Shown in pieces: positions 1 through 12,500 of a stretch of DNA of 40,219 nucleotides (positions within the stretch are counted from its first letter, which is position 1; each line of letters opens with the position of its first letter). Position numbers and translations under genes: made by a program. The DNA is from Helochares maculicollis. Lineage: Eukaryota; Arthropoda; Insecta; Coleoptera; Hydrophilidae. Under the pieces are notes generated by a model, which worked only from the letters and a program-made list of their open reading frames with translations, did not search any database and had not been told where the DNA came from. The stretch spans positions 1 to 40,219 of the forward strand of contig JAWQRO010000390.1 in assembly GCA_033557835.1 (NCBI GenBank), read 5' to 3'.

Positions 1-329
1 CCGTATTCACCAGATTTGGCTCCGTGCGACTTCTGGCTATTCAGCAAACTCAAAAGACTAGTGCGATGATACCGTTTAGATACGACTGAGGAGATAAAAA
101 CCGAATCGAAGAAAGTCTACCGGGAAAAGACTATTCCGACTGTTTCGAAGACTGGAAAAAGCGTTGGCAAAAGTGCGTTTTACCAGACGGGGATTACTTT
201 GGAGGGAACGAAATTGGTTTAGAAGAATAAATAAAGAATTTACGTTTCATAAACAAATTCACCTTAATTTTTGATCACCGTGACATGTACATTCGTCATT
301 CAACCATCAGAAGTAAGCATTCAGAATGT
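1..329 (+). mobile_element. mariner transposase 3' fragment (copy A)
   Basis: The window opens inside a mariner-type (DD34D) transposase. The first codons read PYSPDLAPCDFWLF, the conserved block around the third catalytic aspartate. Homology to the transposase C-terminus continues to about 230, followed by the 3' untranslated part of the element. The frame is broken by stops and small indels, so this is a dead copy. The same DNA recurs about 915 bp downstream with roughly 90% identity, making copies A and B a tandem pair. The left part of the copy is outside the window. Confidence 0.85.
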
Positions 330-364
330 CTTCGTAATCAAGAAAGTATAGCGATACTTCCGCT

Positions 365-1240
365 TGTAAGCAATCGTGAAGATGTTAGTCGAGATCTGTA
401 TTTTATTTGACTCAGCCCAATCCATTTTGAAGGATTTTTTGTGTCTCAATCGCGCCAAGACTCGATTGGTGCCAAAATCACTTAATTCTTTGGATGTGTA
501 TGAAACTTTGCTATTTGACTATCGGGACCACTTGAAATGCATCATTACTAGAGACGAGACTTGGATTTGCGGATACTACCCTGAAACCACCGACCAATCC
601 AACGAATATCGTGCAAAAGGTGAAGCAAGACTGATGAGACCACGGCAAAATCGATCGAAAATCAAGGTCATGTTGACAGTTTTCTTTGATTATCGTGGTG
701 TGGTACACTATGAATTTCTTTGGCTGGACCAAACTGTCAACAAAGAATATTATTTGAGCTTTATGCTTCGTTTGTGTGAATCTGTTCGTCTGAAAGGGCC
801 GGAATTATGAGCGAACAACTCTTGGTTCCCACAACACGATAATACACCATGTCATACTGCATTGGTTCTTCGCGCCTTTTTTGCCAAAAACCGAACTCAT
901 ATCGTCCCGCAACCACCGTATTCACCCAATGTGGCTCCGTGCGACTTCTGGCTATTCAAACTCAAAAGGCCAATGCAGGGATACCGTTTTGATACGATTG
1001 AGGAGATAAAACCGAATCGAAGAAGGTCTACTGGGAAAAGACTATTCCGACTGTTTCGAAGACTGGCAAAAGCGTTGGTAAAAGTGCGTTTTATCGGTCG
1101 GGGATTACTTTGAAGGGTATGAAATTGATTTGGAAGATCAAATAAAGAATTTACGTTTCATAAACAAATTCACGTTACTTTTTGATCACCGTGATATGTA
1201 CATTCAACCAGCAGAAGTGAGCATTCAGAATCTCAAAATG
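365..1240 (+). mobile_element. mariner element, 5'-truncated (copy B)
   Basis: A decayed mariner transposase that starts mid-protein, at a block like SILKDFLCLNRA, so roughly the first 130 residues are missing. All three catalytic aspartates of the DD34D triad can be read: RDETW near 551, HDN at 838-840 and APCD at 943-945. The last two are separated by 34 residues, as in mariner. A tryptophan codon has become TGA just before the HDN motif (PEL, stop at 808-810), and at least one frameshift lies in the C-terminal tail. The lineage resembles the copies often annotated as SETMAR-like in arthropods. It is non-functional, and no clear inverted terminal repeats were found at either end. Confidence 0.85.
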
Positions 1241-3360
1241 AGCATCGGCAATTAGAATGAACTTCTAGGTCAACGTCCAAGAAGGCCATTCATACTGATT
1301 TATTGATATCATCGAACGTTATCCTACAAACGTGAAACAATGTGTCCCCACGTGCTTAGACTGCGATCTTCTTTCCATGCACGGCTTCGGTTTACCCGTC
1401 TTTTCTTGGCTTGGCCTGGCTGGAATTAGCTTGACACGGCTCGGTTTAGCTTGGCGTCGGCCCCATACAAATGTAGGATTCCAAATTAACTTACATAGAG
1501 CGACGTCTCGAAATGGACAAAATCTAAATTTTTTCTTTGGGTCGTTGATCCCTAAGGTGGCACAGTTGAATCCGAAGAAGACCAACTATTATTCCGCAAC
1601 GAGAGAAAGTGTTTTTAACAGCATCATTACCACCTAGGTAGAGCCGATGCAGCAGCAAAGCCATAACTACCGGAGGACGTCCGTTTGAATGGGATCGTCA
1701 ATGGCGTGACAACTGATCGCTAAGTTTGAAAGTGTTTATTCTTGATTTCCTTGGTTCGGTAGCACCGAGAAATTGGCATCGTCTTCGCCAGTAGATTAGA
1801 AATTATGCAAGTTGTGACGCAACGCGGTCGAAATTAATAGAAATTACTTCGGTCGCAAATTATAAGCGATATTTAGCGTGGTCTATCTAATTTATCTGGA
1901 GGTAATTAAAAGGAATACAAAAAATTGTGACGCCTTCCGCATATCCAAACGCAACCAGGAGCGTGAGTATTTTGCCTGAAGCCAACGTATGGGTCTAGTT
2001 TGGATTATTTTCCCTATTTGTGTAGAGGATTTGTACCTACGTGCATACTACAAACGTCCAACACGTTTCGCGTAGGAAAACAGCTAAGCTACTTATGTAG
2101 TTGATATATCGGCAAAGATCACTGACCACTCCGTAAACACAGTTCAACGAGTTACTCATGAACGAGTGGAGTGCGATGCAAAGCAGTTTTTAACTTCTCG
2201 ACGATTTTTAATCACCTCGCTTCGATAAGACAATTTTACAGAACGCCTTGGTGACTAATTTAGATTCAAATGCTGCATATTGCGATAGAGGAATGTCTTA
2301 CAAACTAGTGCCGAGGAATGTGCCACACAATGCCACACAACCTTGGAGCTAGACCGAAGGAAAAACGAGAAGAGAGAAAGAAAGAGACGTTTAGAAAGCA
2401 ATTGGTTGGCCCAAAATTCAAACAATAGGATCATTCAAATGGGTGTTTGTAGGTACATGACTTGCGCTACAACTACCTACGTGTAATTACCGAGAAAGAG
2501 GCAATTGTATTGTTTACAACAATATAAAGATGGCATTCAAGATCTTTTTGTTTCGATTTATTTGTTGACTAATCCTGGAAATTATTAATTTCGAAGGGAA
2601 TTAATCAAAAAGGCTTCCGGTTCTGTTTTAACGGTCTCGGCGGAATTTTAAAATCTACCAACTACAGCTATTTTCGTTGACAATCTGTACATTCCCAATG
2701 GTGTGTTGCTGGTGTATTTCGCTGGGTATAGCCTGCGGATTCACTGCAGCGTATCATAAAAAGGCTGCTAACGGTTTTGCGCTTCTATTACACAGAGCAG
2801 ACAAATCGGACCGACATAACGCGAGGCTTGGAGCTCTTTTGATTTCTGTGTGTGCAATTTAATAATCCAAACGATTTTTTATCGCTTCGTTTATGATTAG
2901 ATCCTACATAACAATTCAATGCTTCTCCGATACCGGTCTTTGCTCTTCCAGTTATTTCGAATTTACGTACCGCTAGTAATAACAAACTTTAAACAAAGTT
3001 TAATTGGAGGGAAAAATAATGTAGCCACATTAATTTCATAATAGACCCAGATAGGCGCATGCAACGTACGTACGATTCACTCATTAATTTCTTTGCACTT
3101 CATGCGCACGGTTTTTTCCGCTGCTGTAATTTGTATCTGCAAACTTGCTCATATTAACTTTAATTCTTTGTGTACATTCTGTGTGCTATGAAAATAGGGC
3201 AAGAAATACTCACAACAACTCACAATCCCAAAAATACACCCAATCCTGGAATACTTTCGTAAGAATTTATTTCTGTATCAATTATATCAAAGAGATTCGT
3301 TGTAATTTAAAGATAAGTGTGCTAAGTACTGCGTTTATATTCAATTTCGTTTTTTTCCAG
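1241..3360. other. non-coding upstream DNA or 5' intron
   Basis: No convincing gene. The interval 1330-1500 is less AT-rich than its surroundings and has overlapping short open frames on both strands (101 and 88 codons), but neither resembles a known family. Because exon 1 is preceded by a good splice acceptor, one or more untranslated first exons and the promoter may lie here or left of the window. I could not identify them. Confidence 0.5.
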
Positions 3361-3401
3361 ATATATAATGTTAAGAAAAAAGTAATCAGTAAGAAGACGA
3401 T
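3361..3401 (+). promoter_or_regulatory. 5' UTR of the myosin gene with a tiny upstream ORF
   Basis: A pyrimidine-rich acceptor (ttttttccag, ending 3360) lies 41 bases before the predicted start codon, suggesting a spliced leader exon upstream. Inside this stretch an ATG at 3368 opens a 5-codon frame ending in TAA at 3383-3385, 16 bases before the main ATG. The main ATG has G at -3 and G at +4, a good context. If the transcript includes this sequence, the small frame could lower initiation at 3402. A second in-frame ATG at codon 7 is an alternative start. Confidence 0.5.
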
Positions 3402-3545
3402 ATGGAGAATAGCGTGAAGATGGAATGGAACACCGGCGAGCTGGTTTGGTTCGACCCAGGAGTCGGGCACTGGCTGCCTGGGGAAGTCCTAGAATGCCAT
3501 CGAAGTGCCAATGTGTTGACTATCCAAGCTGTTATTAATGGAAAG
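3402..3545 (+). CDS. Myo15: Myo15 exon 1: start codon and N-terminal motor subdomain
   Basis: Encodes residues 1-48. The block GELVWFDPGVGHWLPGEVL is the typical opening of class VII/XV-like motors (VW-D-x5-W-PGEV). The exon ends at AAG before gtgaga, in phase 0. The open frame continues 83 codons into the intron, but that part has no myosin similarity, so the donor at 3546 is preferred. The next exon is 9.8 kb away. Confidence 0.85.
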
Positions 3546-6500
3546 GTGAGATTTTTTGCACGAGAACTAAATTTAATATTATGGGGTATCAATATTTCAT
3601 CATTTTCAAAGTGTTGCCTTTTATTAGCAGCTCTTGAAAGCTTGAGTACAAGCTTTGCAGGACTCTTATCAACTTTGTACTTCAGAATTTCAACAAGATG
3701 TTGCAAGAATATATTAGTAGTAGCGGTTTTTCTAATAAATTTGAGTCTTTTACTCCAGGGTTCAATATATAATTTGCTGCTAATACAATATTAGTTTTTG
3801 ATTTGCAAGCAGAACTTGATTTTGTAGGTGGGAAATATAATTTCCACTGCCCATATTTAAAAATATTTTCTTTTACAGTACCTTATTGTAGCAAATTATG
3901 TAGCAAAAATGTAAACAAAATACATCTACACACAATGTAATGTTCCGTTATGTGTTCATGCTTGTTCTGCTAAATTTAATGCCTCCAATTATAGTAAAAA
4001 ATATTATTATTATTGTTCCTGTTTATGCCTAGAATGAAAATAAAATGTATCATATGTGGGCTTTGGCAATTTAATTCAAAGTATTGGCCCTCGCTTTTTA
4101 CACACCTTATCCATCTCTCGCGCAATTTATGGATACCATTCCAAAAGAAATCTTCAATTTTTGTACATACTAGTCTTGAACTGTTTCTCAGCTAGTGCGT
4201 ATCTCATCGATGAGAAAAGATGATAATCAGAAGGCACCAGGTCCGGTGAATACGGCGGGTGGGGAAGGAGTTCCCGACCAAGCGAGGAAATCGTTTCTTT
4301 GATCTGTCTGGCTAAATCCCGGGCGTTTTTCGATCAATGCGTGGCTTAAATTGATCATATATATAACGGCCAGTATTAACTGTTTCGCCGGATTTGAGAA
4401 GCTTGTAGAACACTACTCCCTTCTAATCCCACCCAACACACAGCATTGTCTACTTCTCAAAACGATCTGCTTTTGTACTCGATGTTGGTTGTTTTAGCGT
4501 TATCCACGATGTATTACTTTTGATATTCTCAAAATATATCAATTTTTCATCGCCAGTTACAACCCAATGCAAAAACCTTTTCTTTTGTGGCGTAAATGCA
4601 GAATTTCGCACACATTTTTCGTCTTTCCATCTGTCGTTCGTTTAGTTTCTGTGGAACCCATTTTCCAACCTTTTAAATCTTCCCCAAGGCTCTCAGGCAA
4701 TCAGAAATGGCTTGCCGAGTGACATTCACCTGCTCCGCCATCATTTGTTGTGTTTGTGTATCGTCTTTGTCCAGTAATGCTTGTAATTCGTCCTCTTTAA
4801 ACTTTTTTAGTCGATTTTCACGTTCTGTTTCGATAAGATTGAAATCGCCACTTTTGAAACTTTAAAACCAGAGTTCACAAGTCTTGACAATTGAAGCAAG
4901 ATTGCCGTAAGTCTTTACAAAAATTCGATGACTTTCCGATAAATTTTCTTTTGATTGAAGAAGAAAATCATGACATGCCGCAAATGCTTAACACGAAAAA
5001 GAAGTATGCTACTAACTTGTAGACAACTAAACGAATATTTCGTTTTGTGTTTGCAGTCTTGCCAAAAACATGGCGTTCTGGGTTCCAAACTTTGCTTCAA
5101 TAGATTTTATGTGCCATCTCTTGACAACAAAACGACATTTTAGACTTGCGCACCTGGTATGTTAGAGGTAAGGTACAAGAGTAAAAGTCAGTATATATCA
5201 ATTAACACATGTACGATTAACCTCGCTTTAAACTACAGCAAAAAATGTTCACACATTTAAGTCCTGCCCATGAAAGAGGTAATGAGCCTATACAAAGCCT
5301 ATGCGTATGAAAGAGTCTAATAATTTGGAATGAAATCAAGAAACACGACAAAATTTAAAGAGACTACAATGATCGATAAGCGAGGAATCCTTCATGCGTT
5401 TGATTGCGAATCAAGATATTTTCGTATTACATAGTTCACATAGCAAGTAGAAGGGTTTTAAAATAAGATGGAAGGGGAACAGTTTGTTCTAAAACTTCTA
5501 AAACTTTCTTATATGTAGCTTAAGAAATTCAAATCAGGATAAAAACGAGGCTGCTGTTGGTGTTGTAACGTACCATTATAGAGAGAGTCAGTTGGAAAAT
5601 AAATACAATTAAAACATAGCTGGTTAGGAACAAATTTCTAAAAAAATCGGATCCTAGAAGAAAGAAAGTGGTGAAAACAAAAATCAGCCCCAAAAATATC
5701 AATGTAGTTGTTTTCCTCAAAATTGTTATTAAATGCAATGAAACAATTAGTAGTTACTTACCCAATTTGTTACTAACTTTAAGAATTTTAAATTTTAAGT
5801 AGTAATACTAAGGAGCTAAAAGCATGAAGGACCTAACAAATATTAAATTTTGAATGAGTGGCCTATATACGCACACATAAAAAAAATTGCTATTGAAAAT
5901 CGCACCCAATATGTGCGCACACATTTGCTATTAAAAAACGCACGAATAGCTCAACAAATTGTGTGTTGTTCGTGGATATCAGATTTAATATCAGATCTAA
6001 TTCATTTTGTTCCACCGAATAAACTATTGAAACTTCTGAAGACTCGAACATCTTTTAAAGCTGTCAGGTTTTTTAACAAAATGGGATGGCCAGTAACAAT
6101 GTTCTGTACAATGCAACAGCTATCCATAAAATTTGGGGCTAATAATTAATATAAGAATCTATACAAAACATAAAGCAGAGTTAAAAATAAAACACGAATT
6201 GCGAAATTGTTCAAAAATAAATATCTATAAAACTTGATAAAGTTATTCACAAGCTCTCGTTGTAAAAGGTAAAAGGACAAGCTAAAATGAAACTCGATCT
6301 GCTTAGGAAGGAGGCATTTTATATCTCATTTGTGAAATTGATTTTTCATACGCTTTTCATCGCTTTCTTTATTCATCTCGTGCATAAAATAAATAGAAAC
6401 ATTACTTAAATAATTATTTTATACCAATGGAACAGGCTCACCAATAACAAATCAACTTTTAGTACCTAATACTATCTTTTTATATTAGTTCTTAAAACTA

Positions 6501-9500
6501 TAAAATATGTAACGCTGTGCTCTAGACGAAAATTGTCAGTTGCAAAAAAAATATTTTGCTTTGCTGATCTTTGCGCTTAGATCTAACAAGACTAACTTTA
6601 TATATTTTTAAGCCAATTTTGACCCAGTCAGCCACATTTTGGAAAACGAATTCGTTCCTAAAGAAGCTTATTTATAATATGTTAATTTATGACAAAAAAC
6701 GCTGTGGACTAGCTTAGAGTGTTCATTTGCTATTTTGCAGTTTTGCATTAGTAATATTGCGAAGGTTTATTTTTGAATTATCAAATTTTGTTTGGAAATA
6801 AACATTTAACTTATAGCTAACCCGCTGAATACGTATTGTCACCAAAAATCATATATAATACTAAAACAAGCAACGCAGCTTATGTTTTGTGGGATATTAC
6901 TTCACATACAATGTATATTTATGCCATTAAAAACACAATATTTACAAATGACACTCCTGAAGAGGTGTTATAAGACTAAACCGAAACCAAAAAAGCAGCA
7001 AATAAGCATATTAAGCTGCTCGATGGCATCTTAATGATAGAACTGTTTCAAATATACTGTCACAAGATTGTCTAATTATCAAATAGTGCACGTAAATCAA
7101 TATGACGACAAACAATGATAGACTTATCTTTGGCTGCGGCACCGTTATTAATAACTAATTATAATAACTAAGCGTGCAACTCCAAAGTCGTTAACAAGAG
7201 AGCCAAACATCATCATTGTCTAGATTCTTCTTTAAGGGCTTGTGCTGCCATCTTACAAGTATTTAATTCAGACCTCATAACGATATATTTTTGTAAAATC
7301 AGCGTTGTTACAATTTGATCAATACAAATTAAAATTTATTTCGCGACTTCTTTCACAATAAATAAATCTCAATGTGGACTTTGTGGAGACTTGAATCATC
7401 TCTTTTTTTAAGCTTCAGAAACTCGCTTCTTAATGAAAAGAAACTACTAAACAAGGGCTCCATTCTTGTTTCTCTTTTAGAAGTATCTCAAATCTTTAGA
7501 GTTGTGGAGTTTGTTGCAATTTTCTGTCATAACTTCTTGTTGGCCGAGTTGGCTCCAAACCTTCTTGTGCTCTGTTGGCATGCACTAACTAGAATGTACG
7601 TAAAGTCAGTACATGTACATTTAAGATAGAAGTGTGGTGTTTTCCAGACGAGGCTCGTAACCTAGCGGCTTCTCAACCAAAGGCTGGAGTTAGATAGTCC
7701 AGAGAGCTGAACTATTAAAGAACAAATAGGGACCATAAAGGAAGCAAAGAAGACGAAACAAGTGTTTTATCATATTTTAAACACTTATTAAATCATAAGG
7801 AATCAGTTAGACGACCTTATTTTTAGTTATAAGAAGTTATTTTCCAATACAGGAACTTATTTTTAATTATAGGATCTTATTTGTCTTGTCTCACATCTTT
7901 CATTAGATTTGTCAATTCATACGACGCTTTAAAATGTATAAGCCTTTGATTTGAATGAGCGATTTTAGGTTTGCGTGAAAACCAATGAATCTAAGCTTTA
8001 CAAACGCAATAATTAGACGAGCTCCATACTTTTCTAAAACTTGGTATTTACAGAAGCGTTCTATTACTTTGGTTAATAACGCAAGTAGAGTATTTCAACA
8101 TAAATTTTTAGTTGATGAAGCCAATAATCCATCACTTAACACTATCCAATTGTCTACGGGCGCATTGTTAGGCAAATCCTTTGGATAATTAAGTCATCTA
8201 TACACTTACAAATGTAGCCACTTTTTTCAAATTAAGCATAAATTGGCTGCGCTAAAACATCTCACACATTCATTTGCGAAAGGAGTGATAAAAATGAGAG
8301 AAAAGGAACAAGGAAATTATGTTGAAAAGCGTTGCAGCTGACTAAAAAAATAAATTTACTGTTTTTGGGATGAACTGAAGTGAGTGTGTCACCTTTAAGA
8401 TCGTAGACTTTAGCAATAAGCCTTTGTTATCCATTGGGTATGAATAATGTTAGATTGTGCAAGGATTGCAATACCCTACAATCGGAGAGAGACCATCTAT
8501 GGCATGAGCTCTTTAGCATACGTAAAGAGTCTAATACAAGTTTGTTGAAATATGTGTAATGTGATGTATGAATAACTAAGTTGTCAACAGTTTACTGGAT
8601 CTGGTCAAATATCTTTTCTAGATGTAACAGTTTATATGCTTGGATTAATGTAAGCAAATTGGAACAGCACTACTGGGAAGGATTTTAAGTAAAGCCTACC
8701 TGTTGTGCCTAAAATAATCTAAGTAGATTAAGCTTAGTAAATCATCTCAGTGTTGGTTACAGAATGAATCTTACTTAGGCGATATGTTTTGTGACCAAAA
8801 CAAAAACTAAAGTAAAGTTGATAGCTTCGGTTTGTCTGTTCAAGTACTTCAACGCAATTATTTTCCTTAGAAAACAGTTTGTTTACGACCAAATTTTTTG
8901 CAAATATTCGCAACATACCTTCTTTTTCCGTGCTGATTATTCTTACCAGTCGCTAAGGCTTAGAATTTCTTCATTTTACTAGATTTGGGTAGTAGTATCG
9001 CGTGAAGAATATCCTACAGGCAGTTTTTGAATGGCTTTTATGATATGACTAATTACACGATGTTGTTCTGGAGAGTTATTTCAAATCAAAGAAAGTCACT
9101 CACATTTAAGTTACTGTTCTTAAAACTCCTAGATTCACTCCGAACTGTTTTATCTAAGTAGCAATCGCTTGTCAAAGCATCATATACTGCAAGCCAGAAT
9201 TAAAGACAAACAAGAACGTATTAAACATGGTCAATTCTATCAACCAGAGGTTCTTTTACATTCCAATATTACTTCCTCTAAACGTAAGAAATATACCAAG
9301 TTATGAAAAACTTTAAAATGCAGAACTAGGAGTGAGATAATTATATCTTTAGTCAAAATATTCAGTATTTTCTAACCATTAATGTGTGGAATATCAGCTA
9401 AGATATTAATTGAGTCTGAACAACTTGAAATTATTTCATCAGGGCTATGCATTAATATACGTACCAGACTATAAAGATTGTTACAAGAGGTTCGTATTCG

Positions 9501-12500
9501 CATATGTTGGCCCTTTGAGAACGACACTTAGTCTAATGTTGGAAGAAACATTCTTATTGGGTTGGCAACTAAGTAAGTTCACTCATAGATGGATTGAGTT
9601 GAATTTTTGGGTTTGCAGACGTAGTACAAATGTAAAACACATTTTGTTATTTGATAGTTGCCAATTTAGCTGTCAATCAGTAAAACAATTTTGTTGATCA
9701 GTTGCGTAGTTTTCAATTGACCTTCGTTGAAAAATGGAAAATCAAAAAGAACATTTTCGTCATATTTTGCATTTTTATGTCCGCAAAGGGAAAAACGCGA
9801 TAGCAAGCTGATAAAAAGTTATGTGCTGTTTATGGTGACGAAGCCTTAAAGGAACGGCAGTGCCAATATTAGTTTGCCAAATTTCGTTTTGGTCATTTTT
9901 CACTCAGAGATGAAAAACGCTCTGGTTGTCCAGTTGAAGTTGATGATGTCCTAATCAAAGCAATAATCGATTCGGATCATCACAGTACAACACGTGAGAT
10001 TGCAGAGAAGCTTCATGTATCACATACATGCATTTAAAATCACTAAAGGGGGTATTCTAGTGTAGAGGCACGAATTTCGCCCGGTTTTTTGAGGCGCTGT
10101 AAAATTGAAACAAATAATATTTTTACTATCCATTTTTTTATAGTTTGGTTATTGATATTTTAATAGTACAAAGTGTAAATAATTTACAAAAAAAATAAAA
10201 TTTAATCCACAAAGTTATGGAGAGTCAAAGTGGGGGGTCACAAAAAAACAAGGTGTCCTGACGGGCGTGAATTCGACCCTCCTGGTAACTGGAAAAATAA
10301 AAAATGCCAACATTATAATTATTATAGATGCTGCTATCGTATGAACCACGGACAAGAAAAAACAAATGTTTTTGACAAAATGGCGGCAGTTTGAAAGAAA
10401 AAAATTTTTTTGCCTGATTTTTCAACACTCTCGAGCTTTTTAAAAGTACTAGATGAAAAGTTATCGTTATGGTCGTGGTTCATGCAATAAAGGGATGTAT
10501 AAAGAACATTCTCTCCAAATTTGAAGGAAATCGGTCTATTAGAACTCAAGATATCCATCCCGCCAGCCCGAAAAAAGTAGTTTCGAGAAAAACGCGTTTA
10601 AAATTTTCGGACAAGTTTTAGGTGATTTAACTGATAGGTTAGCCCAAAACTAACTTAAAATAAAATTAAAGAGAGAATATTTCAACAAAACCAGTTTCTA
10701 AGTTTTTTGAATTAAATAAGATTTTAAAAACCTATATTAGAGGTTTTATAAGGGGTTTTTATCTATTGAAATTCCGTCTTCTGTTGATTTGTAACGGTCG
10801 GACCGGAACCGATGCGGGCTACTACAAACGGCTATAACTCTGAAACTAATGAGAATTTTGAAAAACCTTTTTAGTGGCATATTCTTGAATGTCTAAGCTT
10901 TAGAAATATGAAAAAAAATCGATATTTTTAATTTTCTACACTAGAATACCCCCTTAAGACAACTTGGCTACGTTCAAAAACTCGATACATGAGTTCCTCA
11001 CGAACTGAAAGAAACGCGTTTAAGGAAACGCATTAACAGCTGTCATTTGCTAAAGAAACGTAATGAAAATGATCCAGTTTTAAAACGACTGATAACTGGC
11101 GATGAAAAATGGGTTATTTACAACAATATCAAGAGGAAAAAACAACATCAAAAGCTGATATTCATCAAAAGAAGGTTTTGTTGTCCGTTTGGTGGAATTA
11201 CAAAGGAATTGTCTATTTTGAAGTCTTACCACCCAACGTAACGATCAATTCTGATGTCTACATTGAACAACTAACGAAATTAAACAATGTAGTTGAAGAA
11301 AAGCTCCCCGAATTGACAAATCAAAAAAGTGTTGTATTCCATCATGGCAATGCAAGGCCACACACATCTTTGGTCACTCGGCAAACATCATTGGAGCTTG
11401 GCTGGGATGTTTTGCCACATCCCACATATAGTGCTGATTCTGCTCCATCTGGTTACTTTTTGTTTCGCTCTTTACAAAACTCCTTGAATGGTAAAAAATG
11501 CAATAAAGATGAGGGTGTCAAATCGTACTTGATTCAGTTTGTTGGTAATAAAAACCAGAAGTTTTATGATCGTGGAATTATGATGCTGCCTGGAAGGTGG
11601 CAAAAGATCATTGATCAAAATGGGCAATGCATTATAGAATAAAATTATTTAGTTCCATGAAAAAACTGTCTTTGATTTTCTAAAACAAATCCGCAATTAC
11701 TAGTTGCCAATCCAATATTTCTGACATTTATATCATTTAACAACAGTAGACTAATCGCTGGCATACTCTTACTTTATATAAAACTAACAAGTATGATATC
11801 GAAAGAAGTGATAAGTTCAGTTAATAGTTTTAGTCTTGTTTGCACAAAAAAAAAACTCCAACCATGTAGATATCAATGACGATCGTAGATATATTAATCA
11901 TCAGTTTGTTTCTGGTGAAAGAGCGGTGGTAAAAGTAGACTTACTTAGTGTTATAAATGACGACAGGTCGAATTTTATATACTTTATATATTAGTCAGGG
12001 TAGTTTAAACAAATCATGTAGATCATGTAGATTCACGCACACTAAGCTGTGATTGTAAATTCCAATAATATTATAAACATTTACTGCAACCCAGAGAATT
12101 TAAAATGCAGTATTGACTAAACAAAACTCTAGATACAGTCGACAGGTATAAATAGAATCTCCAGAATGTATCAAATTAAAACAAAAATACAACGATACGT
12201 TTCGCAGGGCCAATTTTTTCTGATCAAGTACTTCCAATAAAACTATTTCATAATTTAAAATTGATGATAAGCATTGATCTTGCTTAAACGAGCGCCACTT
12301 CCTTCAAGATTACAATTACTTTACTGTCTAAAGCTCAAATGTTTAATAAGCAAGCCCATGATTTACGACTGCTGACAATAGTAAGTAATTGCAACTTGGA
12401 AGGGCAAAGCTTTGTAATTAAGTTCGGCAACATCGAATTAAAATCGATACAAAATTTGCACGCAAGCAGAGACTGTAAATATATTCTTTTATTCATGATA

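Noticed and set aside
1332..1637. 101-codon frame as an upstream exon of the myosin or a separate gene
   Set aside because: Not similar to any myosin N-terminus; an equally long frame exists on the other strand, which points to composition and not coding.
3546..3794. Continuation of the exon 1 frame as a 130-residue single-exon protein
   Set aside because: Myosin similarity stops exactly at the gtgaga donor; the rest is typical AT-rich intron.
5529..5738. Small hydrophobic membrane protein on the minus strand
   Set aside because: The hydrophobic composition is what AT-rich DNA gives by chance in this frame; nothing else supports a gene.
7372..8188. Possible small genes of 85 and 67 codons
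   Set aside because: No domain, no start context and no splice pattern; likely chance frames.
10044..10957. PIF/Harbinger-type element with TAA target duplication
   Set aside because: A TAA duplication would leave the interrupted mariner out of frame, whereas TTAA restores it exactly.
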